A stretch of DNA of 64,000 nucleotides from Candidatus Manganitrophus sp. (GTDB lineage: Bacteria > Nitrospirota > Nitrospiria > SBBL01 > Manganitrophaceae). This document shows positions 32,014 to 43,168 of the stretch, piece by piece (the first letter of the stretch is position 1; every line of letters begins with the position of its first letter). Made by a program: the position numbers and the translations under genes. The notes beneath the pieces are model-generated. The model made no database searches. It was not told where the DNA came from and saw only the letters and a list, made by a program, of their open reading frames with translations. The stretch lies in contig CP114561.1 in assembly GCA_028865235.1 (NCBI GenBank), positions 1,942,001 through 2,006,000 on the forward strand, given 5' to 3'.

Positions 32014-33135
32014 ATGGGTGAATGCGGCTGCAAGGAAAATAAAGCGCGAAAAACCGATCCGGCCGCGAGATCCCGAAACCCTTCCTCCGCCTCCCGTCAT
32101 CCGATCAACCCGATTGTCAATTTACAACGGACCGCGGGAAACCGGGCCGTGCAACGGCTCTTCCGCGCTCACGCTCAGACGGCCTCCCTCCCCGCCGGCA
32201 TCAGGGTGAGCACACCGGAGGATCGGTCGGAGCGGGACGCCGATCGCGTTGCAGAAGAAATCCTCCGGGCGCCGGCCGCATCGGCCTCCCGTCAGAAACA
32301 GGACCAAGCCCCACGAACACAAACGGGCCTCGGGTCTCTCTCCGCCGGACACCCCCTACCCGATTCGGTGCGCGCTTTTTTTGAACCCCGATTCGGCCGT
32401 GACTTCAGCGCGGTCCGCGTTCACACCGACCCCTCCTCCGCTCAGTCTGCCGCGTCGCTGAATGCCCGCGCCTTCACGCTCGGTCGCGACATCGTCTTCG
32501 GTTCGCGGGAGTATGCTCCCGGAACGGAAGCGGGCCGGCGGCTGCTCGCCCATGAGCTGACCCATGTCGTACAGCAAAACACCGCCTCGGCGCCTGGCGT
32601 TGTCCAGCGGCAGCCGGTTTGCGAAACCAGCGTCCCGGAGACGACGATCGATGTCTACGTCGTCGAGCTCCCCGGCGCCACCCGCGACGCCTCCGCCGAC
32701 ATCGCCCGCGCCAACGCCATTTGGCATCAATGCTCGATCAACATCAACATGGTCGGCGGCGAATCGTGGGCAACCGATGTCTTGGACCGGGACGCCCCGA
32801 CCGGGATTCTGAACGCCCCCTCCGGCACCGTCCGCCCGCTGACCGCCGAGGAGACCGAGATGACCGGCCACAAACCGGGGGGCGCCGGCGCGATCCATGC
32901 CTATTACGTCCCCGGCTTCTCCGGACCGAAGGTCGCCCAAGCTTTTTGGCCGGCGCAGCATGGCGATCAGGTGGTCGTGATCGGCAACAACGCCCGGACC
33001 GATTCCTTCGCCCACGAAATCGGCCACGTCCTCCTCGACCATGGAAACCACGAACCGGACGCCGACAATCTGATGGCGAGCGGAAGCATTCGAAACGTGG
33101 GGGTCGATAAGCTGGAGTGCCGGCAGTGCCGTTAG
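32014..33135 (+). CDS. DUF4157 protein with second metallopeptidase motif (eCIS-effector-like)
   Basis: 373 residues, intact. No signal peptide. N-terminal Cys-rich start, then LQRTAGNRAVQRL (37-49), a motif commonly found ahead of DUF4157. DUF4157 core (about 114-190): PDSVRAFFEPRFGRDFSAVR, SLNARAFTLGRDIVFG, and the metallopeptidase-like LLAHELTHVVQQ with HELTH at 180-184. The C-terminal domain (about 208-357) holds HEIGHVLLDHGNH (334-346) and NLMASG, like the HEXXH and Met-turn of metzincins, but the third-His spacing is not canonical. DUF4157 proteins are often cargo of extracellular contractile injection systems; none is nearby. Expressed from its own promoter. Confidence 0.85.
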   Translation: MGECGCKENKARKTDPAARSRNPSSASRHPINPIVNLQRTAGNRAVQRLFRAHAQTASLPAGIRVSTPEDRSERDADRVAEEILRAPAASASRQKQDQAPRTQTGLGSLSAGHPLPDSVRAFFEPRFGRDFSAVRVHTDPSSAQSAASLNARAFTLGRDIVFGSREYAPGTEAGRRLLAHELTHVVQQNTASAPGVVQRQPVCETSVPETTIDVYVVELPGATRDASADIARANAIWHQCSININMVGGESWATDVLDRDAPTGILNAPSGTVRPLTAEETEMTGHKPGGAGAIHAYYVPGFSGPKVAQAFWPAQHGDQVVVIGNNARTDSFAHEIGHVLLDHGNHEPDADNLMASGSIRNVGVDKLECRQCR

Positions 33136-33316
33136 TAAGTTTTTTCCACTCCGTCGGCGGCACCGACGCTGATCTCCAATGCGCCTTATACTCGAATTAA
33201 AACGAGATTAAAAACCTGAACCTCTCTTTGCGCTCACTGAATCCTACCTCAGTCTTCTTATTTTCTACAAACGATCTTTCCCCAATCCAAAGAAAAATCA
33301 GAGGAGGTCTGTCATA

Positions 33317-33370
33317 ATGATCGGTGAGTTGATGACTATGCAAAGGGTAGACCGCCATGCCAAAAGATGA
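33317..33370 (+). CDS. Possible 17-codon leader ORF
   Basis: MIGELMTMQRVDRHAKR, preceded by a strong RBS (GAGGAGGT, 8 nt upstream), overlaps the start of the TM2-like gene by 14 bp in another frame. The TM2-like ATG itself has only a weak RBS, so coupling is possible. The 220-bp gap before it holds no other gene. Confidence 0.3.
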   Translation: MIGELMTMQRVDRHAKR

Positions 33371-34321
33371 TGTATGGGTTATTCCAGACCCTTGGGAGAA
33401 ACCTTCGCCCGCCGTCCGGAAAAAACCCAAAAAGATCCCGGAAGTAAAATCGAAGGAACGGGACAGCCATCCCGCAACCGCTTTGAGTCTCTCTCTCTTT
33501 CTATGGGGAGCGGGTCAAATCTACAATGGGCAGAAAGAGCTCGGTGTTCTCTTTCTTCTGATCATGGCGAATTTTTATACAATCTTCGGCGTGGTCTGGT
33601 TTCACTGGGAAACGCTTACCTCTCTTCTCTCGAAATTCCAGATCACCCCGTTTGAAGTTTTCGTCGGATGCGGCATCCTCTATCTCTGCGGCCTGCTGTT
33701 TTGGTTGATCAACGCCCTCCATGCCTATTACACCTCTCCCAGGGGACGGCCCCATTCGACCGATGCGGAGGAACGCTCCATTTTGCCTCCTCTCTGCTCT
33801 CTGGTGATGCCTGGGTGGGGACAGTTTCTCAATGGTCAGACCAAGAAAGGAATTTTTTTCTTTTCATGACCATCCCCGGCCTTCTTGCCATCGCAACACT
33901 CTGGGCGACGCCTCGCTTATGGCCGACCCTGGATCGCGCCGCAGAGCGGCTTTTCTTCGAAAAGATCCTCATCGCCGCCGTTCTCGCCGTGCCTCTCTTC
34001 CTTCTTACATGGCTCATCGGGATTTATGACGCAGGGCGGGTCTCGCTCGATCCGGATAAAAAGGAGCGGCTGTGGAACAGGATGAAATATGCCGTCAACC
34101 GGCTTCGAATGAAGGGGGCGCGCGGTGTGATGCCGCGTCTGGAGGTGTTCTTGATGCTGATTCTTTTTCTGACCTTTTTATTCGCCTACAGCTATTCCTA
34201 TTTTCCGAAAAGGTTCTACGCCGATCGGCTTGAATTGCTGCAGACGGCCTTCTCCGAAAAGGGGATGGTTCTCATTCCCAACCTCATCGGCCGAACTCTC
34301 GATCGTATTTCCGGCGGCTAA
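33357..34321 (+). CDS. Multi-pass membrane protein with two TM2-like motifs (one frameshift)
   Basis: About 321 residues after repair of one missing T near 33868 (FFF-MTIPGLLAI expected). N-terminal 40 residues are polar, with a Pro/Lys-rich stretch. Two copies of a TM2-like sequence, GAGQIYNGQKELGVLFL near 51 and PGWGQFLNGQTKKGIFFF near 152, each start a pair of membrane segments; two further segments follow, then a C-terminal segment and a soluble tail. TM2 proteins are of unknown function in bacteria. The stop overlaps the convergent engB stop. Confidence 0.65.
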
Positions 34322-34904
34322 TCGGCCCGCTCTTGCATCACCACCCGCTCCACCTCCTTCCAAAGAAGATCCCTCCCCTCTTTACTTTCCGCCGAGGTCA
34401 CGATGACGTCGGAAATCCCGAAGGAGGCCTTCACCGCCTCGATCTGCTCCTTTCTCTGATTCCGCCCGATCTTGTCGGCCTTCGTCGCCACATAAAGGGT
34501 CGGCACCTGAAAGTGGTCGAGCCATTTCTTCATCTCCTGATCGAGGAAGGCGGCCGGGTGGCGAAGGTCGATCAAGAGGACGATCCCCTTCAACTGCTTC
34601 CGCTTCGTCAGATAGGTCTCGATCATCGGCCCCCACTGCATCCGCACCGACATCGGCGCCTTGGCGTAGCCGTAGCCGGGGAGATCGACGAGAAAAAATT
34701 CCGGTTGATCTTGAAAAAATGAATCAGCTGCGTCTTCCCCGGCGTGGAGGAAACATAGGCGATCTTCCGCCCCAGGAGAGAATTGATCAGCGACGACTTC
34801 CCGACATTCGATCGCCCGACGAAAGCGATCTCCGGAAGTGGCTCCTTGGGACAATCCTCGATCGCGATACACCCTTTGATATATTCCACCGAAGTCAATT
34901 TCAT
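34318..34904 (-). CDS. engB: Ribosome-biogenesis GTPase EngB/YsxC (one frameshift)
   Basis: About 195 residues. Small GTPase needed for 50S assembly. G1 [17 protein letters not shown]2 Thr in [10 protein letters not shown]3 [10 protein letters not shown]4 TKAD; G5 TSAESKEG. Break near 34696: one G missing ([16 protein letters not shown] expected). The start [11 protein letters not shown] at 34904 gives the standard N-terminus. Transcribed divergently from glgX. Confidence 0.9.
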
Positions 34905-34973
34905 GAATCCGATGCTGCATGAAACGGCATCAAAAAGCAAGCACGTTTCTCTCCCTCTCTTCCTCCCCCCCCT

Positions 34974-35003
34974 TTGCATCGGCTCGAACGAAGCCGTTAT
35001 AAT
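34974..35003 (+). promoter_or_regulatory. Promoter of glgX
   Basis: TTGCAT (34974-34979), 18-nt spacer, perfect -10 TATAAT (34998-35003). It lies in the divergent engB/glgX gap. Confidence 0.55.
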
Positions 35004-35040
35004 CATAATCAGATATTGATCAGCGTGAGGATACCAGCCA

Positions 35041-37195
<2,155 letters not shown>

Positions 37196-37212
37196 GGCGA
37201 TCGGATGACACT

Positions 37213-37241
37213 GTAGAGACGTCCCGGCGGGACGTCTCTAC
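37213..37241. repeat. 29-bp near-perfect palindrome (copy 2)
   Basis: Arms GTAGAGACGTCCCG and CGGGACGTCTCTAC with one central G: same length and plan as the copy at 15299, with a base pair changed on both arms (C-G to A-T). It lies between convergent glgX and the amyloglucosidase gene, whose TAG stop (37238-37240) is inside the right arm. It may act as a two-way terminator. Confidence 0.75.
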
Positions 37242-39280
37242 AACTCTTTTGACGGCGGAAGGCCAGTCGGCGTCTTGCTCTCCATCAGAGCGCGGAGCAC
37301 CTCGGCCACGCTCCAGGCCTGGGCGATGCAGCCGCGGCCGGTGTGGGGGGGCTCGGCGTCGAAGATCTCGCTGATCGTGCCGACCCCGTTGTCGTAGAGG
37401 TGAGCCTCGAACGCCTTCAGGAGCGCCGCCGCCCGCGGCCCTTCTCCATACACCTTCCGCCAGGCGTCGAAGAAGGGGCCGATCAGCCAGGCCCAGACCG
37501 TTCCCTGATGATAGGCGGCGTCCCGCGCCCGCAGATCGCCGAAGTAGCGGGGCTGGTAATCTTTGTGGGCCGGATCGAGGGTCCGCAGGCCGACCGGGGT
37601 GAGGAGCCGCTCGGTGACGATATCGATCACCGGCTGCCATCGTCCTTGTTCTAGAACCGGGAAACGGAGCGAGATCGCAAAGATCTGGTTCGGGCGAAGG
37701 CTAAAATCATCCCCGTTCTCCCCGTCGATCACATCATAGAGGTACCGGCCCGGCTCATACCAAAACCGGGCGTTGAACGATTGATAGACCCGATCGGCCA
37801 AATCGTTGTACTCCTGCGACGGCTCCCCCATCTCGCTCGCCCAAAGGGCCATCAGCCGCAGTGCATTGTACCAGAGCGCTTCGATTTCGATCGGCTTGCC
37901 GCGCCGCGGCGTGACGACCCAATCGCCGACTTTGGCATCCATCCAAGTGAGCTGGCGTCCCGGCGCCCCCTCCCGAACCAACCCGTCGCTCGGATCGACC
38001 CCGATCCCGAAGTGGGTTCCCTTGAGGTGGTGCGTGATGACCGACTGGAGATCTGGGAAGAGGGCGCGCAATGTTTCCTGATCCCCGGTCACCCGCAGGT
38101 AACGGTCGATGGCGTGAAAATACCAGAAGGTCGCATCGACGGTATGATAGAGGGCGGTCCGCGCCCCTTCCGGAAAGAGATTCGGCAGCAGGCCGTCTTT
38201 CAGATAATGCGAGAAGGTCCGGAGGATCACCCCCGCCTCCCGGTGGCGCCCGGTGCAGAGGGTCAGCCCCTCCAGGCTGATCATCGTATCCCGCCCCCAA
38301 TCGGTAAACCAGTGATACCCCGCGATGACGGTCCGCACCTGATCTCCCGAGGCGCGCGCCAAGGCATGCTCTTCCAGTCGGCTTCCCGGAAGGACGATGA
38401 ATTGATCGGCCGCAAGAGCGAGCTGCGCCGTCAGCCCGCTGCGCGCCGCCGAGGGCGACAGCGCCAGGAGTTTCTCGTGACGGCGCCGTTCCGCTTCGAA
38501 GACGGCGGCGGGCGGAAGATCGAGCAGCTCCCATGGTTCGGTGCTGGCGACCAGCGCCACCGGCTCTCCCGGAAAGAGCTCCACGGTAAAATAACCGGGG
38601 CTATGAAGCTCCGCCAGATGATCGTGCCCCCGGTCCCGTTCCACCCGATAGAGGAGAGGCCCGCTGTTTTTCTCTTCGAAAGTGAACGCCCGCCCGTTCG
38701 GCCGAAGACAGAGCTTCAAGCTCGGCGCCTCTTCCACCAAATTAAATTCGCAGCAGCCCTGAAAGACCCGCACCGGGATCGGCCACTTCAGATCGTCCCG
38801 CAGCGGGCCGTCATGGCCGCGAAAGGTGACATACGGGCGGAGGTTCATCCGGATCGGTTTCGTTCCCTCCAGACGGTAGACGATGTATGCGGTATTCTGA
38901 CCGTACGGCATGATGATCCGTTTTTCGAGAAAGCCGTCGCCGAGATCGAACCGCCAGGTCGGAACCATCCACTCCAGCCGGAACTCTTTGAGATAGCGAT
39001 GGCCTTCCCCCTCCAGCGTTTCATCGGCCCGCTCCGCCCCTCCTAACAGAACGTTCCGATCGGGAAAGACGATCTCCTCATCGAGCCGGGGGAGAAGGAC
39101 GGTCCTCCCCCGCCGCGGGAGGTTCGGGATGAAATGGGCGTGGTAGCGGCGGGTCGGGATGCCGAGGAGGGTGCCGGAGGCATACCCGCCGAGCCCGTTG
39201 GTCGCCAGCCATTCGCGCGTCTGGAGAAATTCCGGATCTTGCGCTCGGTTCCAGGGGAAGGTCAGAATCGGTTCGTTCAT
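37238..39280 (-). CDS. Amylo-alpha-1,6-glucosidase (glycogen debranching, GDE_C / GH133-like)
   Basis: 680 residues, intact. N-terminal beta-sandwich (LATNGLGGYASGTLLGIPTRRYHAHF, split as ATNGLGGYASGTLLG and IPTRRYHAHF) and C-terminal (alpha/alpha)6 barrel (AGYHWFTDWGRDTMISLEGL with the catalytic Asp/Glu region, DATFWYFHAI, YHQGTVWAWLIGPFFDAW). Cleaves alpha-1,6-glucosyl stubs from glycogen limit dextrins. It faces glgX and sits next to treZ, with 37 bp to treZ's stop. RBS AGAGGG 6 nt before the ATG. Confidence 0.9.
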   Translation of the reverse strand: MNEPILTFPWNRAQDPEFLQTREWLATNGLGGYASGTLLGIPTRRYHAHFIPNLPRRGRTVLLPRLDEEIVFPDRNVLLGGAERADETLEGEGHRYLKEFRLEWMVPTWRFDLGDGFLEKRIIMPYGQNTAYIVYRLEGTKPIRMNLRPYVTFRGHDGPLRDDLKWPIPVRVFQGCCEFNLVEEAPSLKLCLRPNGRAFTFEEKNSGPLLYRVERDRGHDHLAELHSPGYFTVELFPGEPVALVASTEPWELLDLPPAAVFEAERRRHEKLLALSPSAARSGLTAQLALAADQFIVLPGSRLEEHALARASGDQVRTVIAGYHWFTDWGRDTMISLEGLTLCTGRHREAGVILRTFSHYLKDGLLPNLFPEGARTALYHTVDATFWYFHAIDRYLRVTGDQETLRALFPDLQSVITHHLKGTHFGIGVDPSDGLVREGAPGRQLTWMDAKVGDWVVTPRRGKPIEIEALWYNALRLMALWASEMGEPSQEYNDLADRVYQSFNARFWYEPGRYLYDVIDGENGDDFSLRPNQIFAISLRFPVLEQGRWQPVIDIVTERLLTPVGLRTLDPAHKDYQPRYFGDLRARDAAYHQGTVWAWLIGPFFDAWRKVYGEGPRAAALLKAFEAHLYDNGVGTISEIFDAEPPHTGRGCIAQAWSVAEVLRALMESKTPTGLPPSKEL

Positions 39281-39317
39281 GGATCGCCCTCTGAAGCGAA
39301 TTGCGCTGGAAGTTCGA

Positions 39318-41190
39318 TTAGGCAGGAACCGCCGAGAGAAAGACCGCCGATCCGCCGGGGAGTTGCCAGCCGTCCGGGCCGTAGGGATGAACGGCCCCCG
39401 GGCCGCCGTAGCGCGGATCGTCGCTCGACCAGACCAGCCGCCACGCGCCCTCCTTCACCGGCGCCAGGAGCGGTTCCGGGGCCGGCCGCAGATCGAGGTC
39501 CGGCCCGAGATTGACAACCAATAAACGGTCGTCCCCTTCCTTTCCGAAAAACCGCAGGACGAAGGCCCGCGGTCCCAGGACCGCGCCGTCGATCCCCTCC
39601 CGCGACTGCAAAGCAAGAATCGGATCTTCCCGGCGCAATGTGAGAAGGTCCTGATGGAGCAGATAGATCCCGGCATGTTTCTCCCGCTCGGAGAAGTCGA
39701 GCTTCGATTGCAGAAAGGTGGAATCGCGCCGCGGGTCGGGAATCTCCCGCTGCGCCTCCGGCGTCGCGTAACTCGGAAATTGCGCGAGAAATTCCTTCCG
39801 TCCTTTGTGAACCAATGGCGCGAGGGCATCGTTGTGATCGGCAAAGAAGAGAAACGGGCTCGACGCGCCGAACTCCTGCCCCATGAAGAGCAACGGCGTC
39901 TGGGGCATCAATAGGAGGAGGGCGGTTATGGCGCGAACCCGGCTCGGGCTCGCCAGCACGTTCAGGCGCTCTCCCCGGAGATGGTTCGCGATCTGATCAT
40001 GATTCTGAATGTAGTGGACGAAGGCGGCGGCCGGTTCCGTCGTCACGCGCGATCCTCGTCCCTTGTTCTGCCACATATAGTGTTGTCCCTGATAGAGGAA
40101 TCCGCGTTTGACGGCCGAGATGAATTCCTGGGCTTCTCCCCGATAATCGGTATAGTACGCCTCCCGTCGGCCGGTCAGCGCCACCCGGGCCGAATGGTGG
40201 AAGTCGTCGTTCCAAAGGGCATCCAGACCGTATCCTCCCTTCTCCACCGGCGCAAGCAAAATCACGTGCTGGCATTCATTCTCTCCGATGAGCACAATCT
40301 CCCGCGGGCGGGCCGCCTCTCGGGCGCGGCGCGACAGATCGGCTAAGACATGTCTCGGGCTTGAGTCAAAAATCTGCTGCGTCGCATCGAGCCGCAGGCC
40401 GTCGAGGTGGAATTCGGCGATCCAATAGCAAGCGTTACGGATGAAGAACTCGCGGACCTCCGAAGCGTTGGGACCGTCGAAGTTGATCGGCTCTCCCCAT
40501 TCGTTTTGATAGCGGTCTGTAAAATAATCGTCGCTGAACGCCTTCAGATAATTGCCGTCCGGCCCCACATGATTGTAGACGACGTCGAGAATCACCGCGA
40601 TCCCGTTTTGATGGGCGGCATCGACGAAGCGCTTCAGCCCTTCCGGATCGCCGTATACATGAGACGGCGCGTAGAGAGCGACCCCATCGTACCCCCAATT
40701 CCAGCGGCCGGGGAACTCGGCCACCGGCATCAGCTCAATCATCGTAATCCCGATCCGCCGGAGTTCTTCGATTTCCCGCGCCGCCGCATCAAAGGTCCCC
40801 TCCGGGGTAAACGCGCCGATGTGCAGTTCATAGATCACCTGGCCGGGGAAGGCGTGCACCGGGCCACGCCGTATCCCCCCACCGATATTCTCCCGGATCG
40901 ACGACCATCGACGGCCCGTGCGGCCCCTCCGGCTGAAAACGGGAACAAGGGTCGGGACAGCGCGTCCCATCCTCAAACCGGTAACGGTAACGCGCGCCGG
41001 CGCCGATGCCTGGAACGGTCCCCGAAAAATAGCCCCCTTCTTCCGCCTTCAACGGATATGTCTTTCCATCGCTCCCCTCGATGACCACCTCCATGCGTCG
41101 GTGTTTGGGAGCCCATACGCGAAACGAAACCCCGGCCTCCTGAACCTCCGCCCCCAACCCCAATCTCCAGCCGATTCTGTTTTGCATCAT
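39318..41190 (-). CDS. treZ: Malto-oligosyltrehalose trehalohydrolase TreZ (one frameshift)
   Basis: About 623 residues after repair of one missing base near 40862. Releases trehalose from maltooligosyl-trehalose. N-terminal CBM48-like domain (VSFRVWAPKHRRMEVVIEG); GH13 barrel motifs DVVYNHVGPDGNYL, FHLDGLRLDATQQI (nucleophile), IGENE (acid/base), and YIQNHDQIAN; LLFMGQEFGASSPFLFF typical of TreZ. The start at 41190 has GGAG 7 nt upstream. TreY, its usual partner, is not in the window. Confidence 0.9.
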
Positions 41191-41309
41191 CAATGCTCCG
41201 CGAAATGAATGCACCACCCTCTTTAAAATTATAGAGGTTTGAATCGAAGCGTTTCAAGGAAGGGGAAAGGCGGCCTTTTAAGTTTGACTTGACATTCCTC
41301 TTTCTCACC

Positions 41310-41338
41310 TTGCCTTTTTTGCGAAATTTCGCTATCTT
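41310..41338 (+). promoter_or_regulatory. Promoter with palindrome in the spacer
   Basis: TTGCCT (41310-41315), 17-nt spacer, TATCTT (41333-41338). The spacer contains the perfect 12-bp palindrome GCGAAATTTCGC (41321-41332), a possible operator. The preceding 120 bp has no gene. Confidence 0.4.
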
Positions 41339-41410
41339 ATCGACGGCTTTTCATCCGATTGCGGTCTGGATCAATCGATCGCCTCACTCAACCACCGACG
41401 GGAGTCCAAA

Positions 41411-41815
41411 ATGGATATCACACGGGCAACCTACTTTTTGATTGCAACGGAAGATCGTCCCGGCCAGCTCGCACGCTTTTCAAAAGCGATGTCGGAGCAT
41501 GAGATCAATCTGGCGGGGGTCTGGAGCTTCGGGACCGGCCGCGGCAACGCCGAGATCATCGCCATCCCGCGCGACCCGCACGCCTTCAAAAAAGTGGCGA
41601 GAGAGGCCGGCTGGAGCATGCGCGAGGGGAGCTGTTTTCATTTGACAGGCGAAGATCGGGCTGGCGCCCTCGCCGATACACTGGACCGGATCGCGCAGGA
41701 GGGAATCAATCTTCATGCCGTCGACGCGATGGGATTTGAAGAACGCTACTCCGCCTACGTTTGGTGCGACGAGAAGGATGTCGAGAAGCTTCGAAAAGTT
41801 TTAAAGGGCTGGTAG
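41411..41815 (+). CDS. Tandem ACT-domain protein
   Basis: 134 residues, two ACT domains: first about 5-65 (TYFLIATEDRPGQLARFSKAM, INLAGVWSFGTGRG), second about 70-134 (FHLTGEDRAGALADTLDRIA, INLHAVDAMGFEERYSAYVW). DRPGQL and DRAGAL are the ligand-loop motifs. ACT pairs usually bind amino acids or other small ligands and regulate enzymes. Standalone; the ligand cannot be told. It has a promoter with a palindrome upstream and a VOC gene downstream. Confidence 0.8.
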   Translation: MDITRATYFLIATEDRPGQLARFSKAMSEHEINLAGVWSFGTGRGNAEIIAIPRDPHAFKKVAREAGWSMREGSCFHLTGEDRAGALADTLDRIAQEGINLHAVDAMGFEERYSAYVWCDEKDVEKLRKVLKGW

Positions 41816-41837
41816 CCTCCAAGGAAGGGAAAATACA

Positions 41838-42221
41838 ATGGCAAAGGTTATTTCCGACTCTTGGGTGATGGCGGGTGTCCGCAACATGAAAAAATCGGTC
41901 GCGTTCTATTCCAAGCTCGGCCTGAAACCGTCGATCAATCGTCCCTACTATGTGGAGTTAAACCTCCCGGGGGGAACCGTCCTCGGTCTCCATTCGATCG
42001 GAGCGGAGGAGGGAAAGCGGCCGAAAGCGGCGAAGCGGATGTCCGACGGCGGGTGGGGAATTATGCTCCGGGTGAAAGATCTCGAGAAGGTCGTGGCCGA
42101 TCTGAAACGCAAACGGGTGAAATGCGGTAAGATTGCGACCGCGCCGGGCGGCGCCGATTTCGCTTCGGTTCACGATCCCGACGGCAACCGGCTGGTTCTG
42201 GTCGAAATGCCGTCCTCTTGA
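41838..42221 (+). CDS. VOC-superfamily (glyoxalase/bleomycin-resistance) protein
   Basis: 127 residues. One glyoxalase-like domain: VAGVRNMKKSVAFYSKLGL-type start (GVRNMKKSVAFYSKLGLKP), LNLPGGTVLGLHSIGAEE, and C-terminal SVHDPDGNRLVLVEMP. VOC dimers are metal-dependent lyases, dioxygenases or ligand-binding proteins. No conserved set of metal ligands is obvious here, so the function is open. It follows the ACT gene by 22 bp. Confidence 0.8.
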   Translation: MAKVISDSWVMAGVRNMKKSVAFYSKLGLKPSINRPYYVELNLPGGTVLGLHSIGAEEGKRPKAAKRMSDGGWGIMLRVKDLEKVVADLKRKRVKCGKIATAPGGADFASVHDPDGNRLVLVEMPSS

Positions 42222-42245
42222 TCGGTTCATCTCCTTTTTTATACA
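42218..42245 (+). promoter_or_regulatory. Sigma70-type promoter
   Basis: TTGATC (42218-42223), 16-nt spacer, TATACA (42240-42245), overlapping the VOC stop codon. It would drive the gene at 42274. Confidence 0.45.
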
Positions 42246-42273
42246 ATAAAGATATAAACAAAGGAGGTGCAAC

Positions 42274-42636
42274 ATGATTTCGAAGAAACGTTTTATCGCG
42301 CTGCTCCTGGGGATCGCGGCGTTTTTCTCGTTTTTCCAGGTCATCGACGTTTCCTCAACCGGTACGGCCCTGGCGGACAATACCATTGAGGAACAGAAGC
42401 TGGAATCGGTAAACGGGGAGATCGTTGCGGTCGATCCGCAGAAAAAGATCGTCCGGATCGAGCCGGGAGTTCTCGGCGCGGAGAAAGATCTGATGGTGAC
42501 CGATCAGACTAAAATCGTGATCAAAGGACAGCCCGGAAACCTTCAGGGGCTCCGCAAGGGAGATGAAGTCACCGTGAAATATGCCGAGAACGAGCGTGAA
42601 GAGCGGGTGGCCGAATATATCGAGGTGACCGGCTAA
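42274..42636 (+). CDS. Secreted small protein, paralogue A
   Basis: 120 residues with a very good RBS (GGAGG, 6 nt). Signal peptide about 1-33, cleaved near TALA-DNT. The mature part reads as a small beta-barrel: VNGEIVAVDPQKKIVRIEPG, DLMVTDQTKIVIKGQP, LQGLRKGDEVTVKYAENERE. It resembles the gene at 42803 over the same span and, in style, DUF5666-type periplasmic proteins. Function unknown. Confidence 0.75.
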   Translation: MISKKRFIALLLGIAAFFSFFQVIDVSSTGTALADNTIEEQKLESVNGEIVAVDPQKKIVRIEPGVLGAEKDLMVTDQTKIVIKGQPGNLQGLRKGDEVTVKYAENEREERVAEYIEVTG

Positions 42637-42667
42637 AACCTGCTAACGTCTAAGTACCGAACTTAAA

Positions 42668-42706
42668 GAGGCCGGGCGTCTCAGATGCCCCGGCCTCTTC
42701 TTCTTT
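42668..42706 (+). terminator. Rho-independent terminator
   Basis: Stem GAGGCCGGG / CCCGGCCTC (42668-42676 and 42688-42696 approximately) followed by TTCTTCTTT. It ends the transcript of the gene at 42274. Confidence 0.75.
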
Positions 42707-42740
42707 GAGCCGTCAACCGGGGCGGCTTGGAATGGATGAC

Positions 42741-42769
42741 TTGATTGCCCGCTCCCCTTCGGTTACAAT
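42741..42769 (+). promoter_or_regulatory. Sigma70-type promoter
   Basis: TTGATT (42741-42746), 17-nt spacer, TACAAT (42764-42769). It would drive the paralogue at 42803. Confidence 0.5.
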
Positions 42770-42802
42770 CGAGGCAAATGCGTCTGATTTGAGGAAGCGA
42801 AA

Positions 42803-43159
42803 ATGGTGGTCCGATTGTTTTATATCGCAGTCCTCCTTGCCTTGATGACGATTCTCCCGTTTCTCCCGGCCGCCGGGATCTCGGCCGAAGAAACCCCCAC
42901 CCTGGCGAAAGCGCCGAAACGGAAAGAGATGAAGGAGGTGCGGGGGAAAATCGTGAAAATCGATCCCGTCACCCAGCGAATCCGCGTCGTGCCGGGCATC
43001 TTCAGCCGCGCCCAGGAGGTCAGGGTCACCGCGCGGACGGAGATCATGATCCACGGCCGCCCGGCGACCTTCAGCGCGCTGCAGCCGGGTGATAAAGTGC
43101 GGGTCCGATCCCTCGCCGATCACGAAGACCAAACCGCCGAATCAATCGACGTCGTCTAG
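42803..43159 (+). CDS. Secreted small protein, paralogue B
   Basis: 118 residues. Signal peptide about 1-28 (cleavage near ISA-EET). The mature part parallels the gene at 42274: VRGKIVKIDPVTQRIRVVPG, EVRVTARTEIMIHGRP, FSALQPGDKVRVRSLADHED. Each copy has its own promoter and they are separated by a terminator, so the pair may be regulated differently. Function unknown. Confidence 0.72.
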   Translation: MVVRLFYIAVLLALMTILPFLPAAGISAEETPTLAKAPKRKEMKEVRGKIVKIDPVTQRIRVVPGIFSRAQEVRVTARTEIMIHGRPATFSALQPGDKVRVRSLADHEDQTAESIDVV

Positions 43160-43168
43160 ATTTTCCCC

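Noticed and set aside
37781..39046. 421-codon open frame opposite the amyloglucosidase gene
   Set aside because: Antisense shadow; the minus-strand gene has clear domains and a full-length frame.
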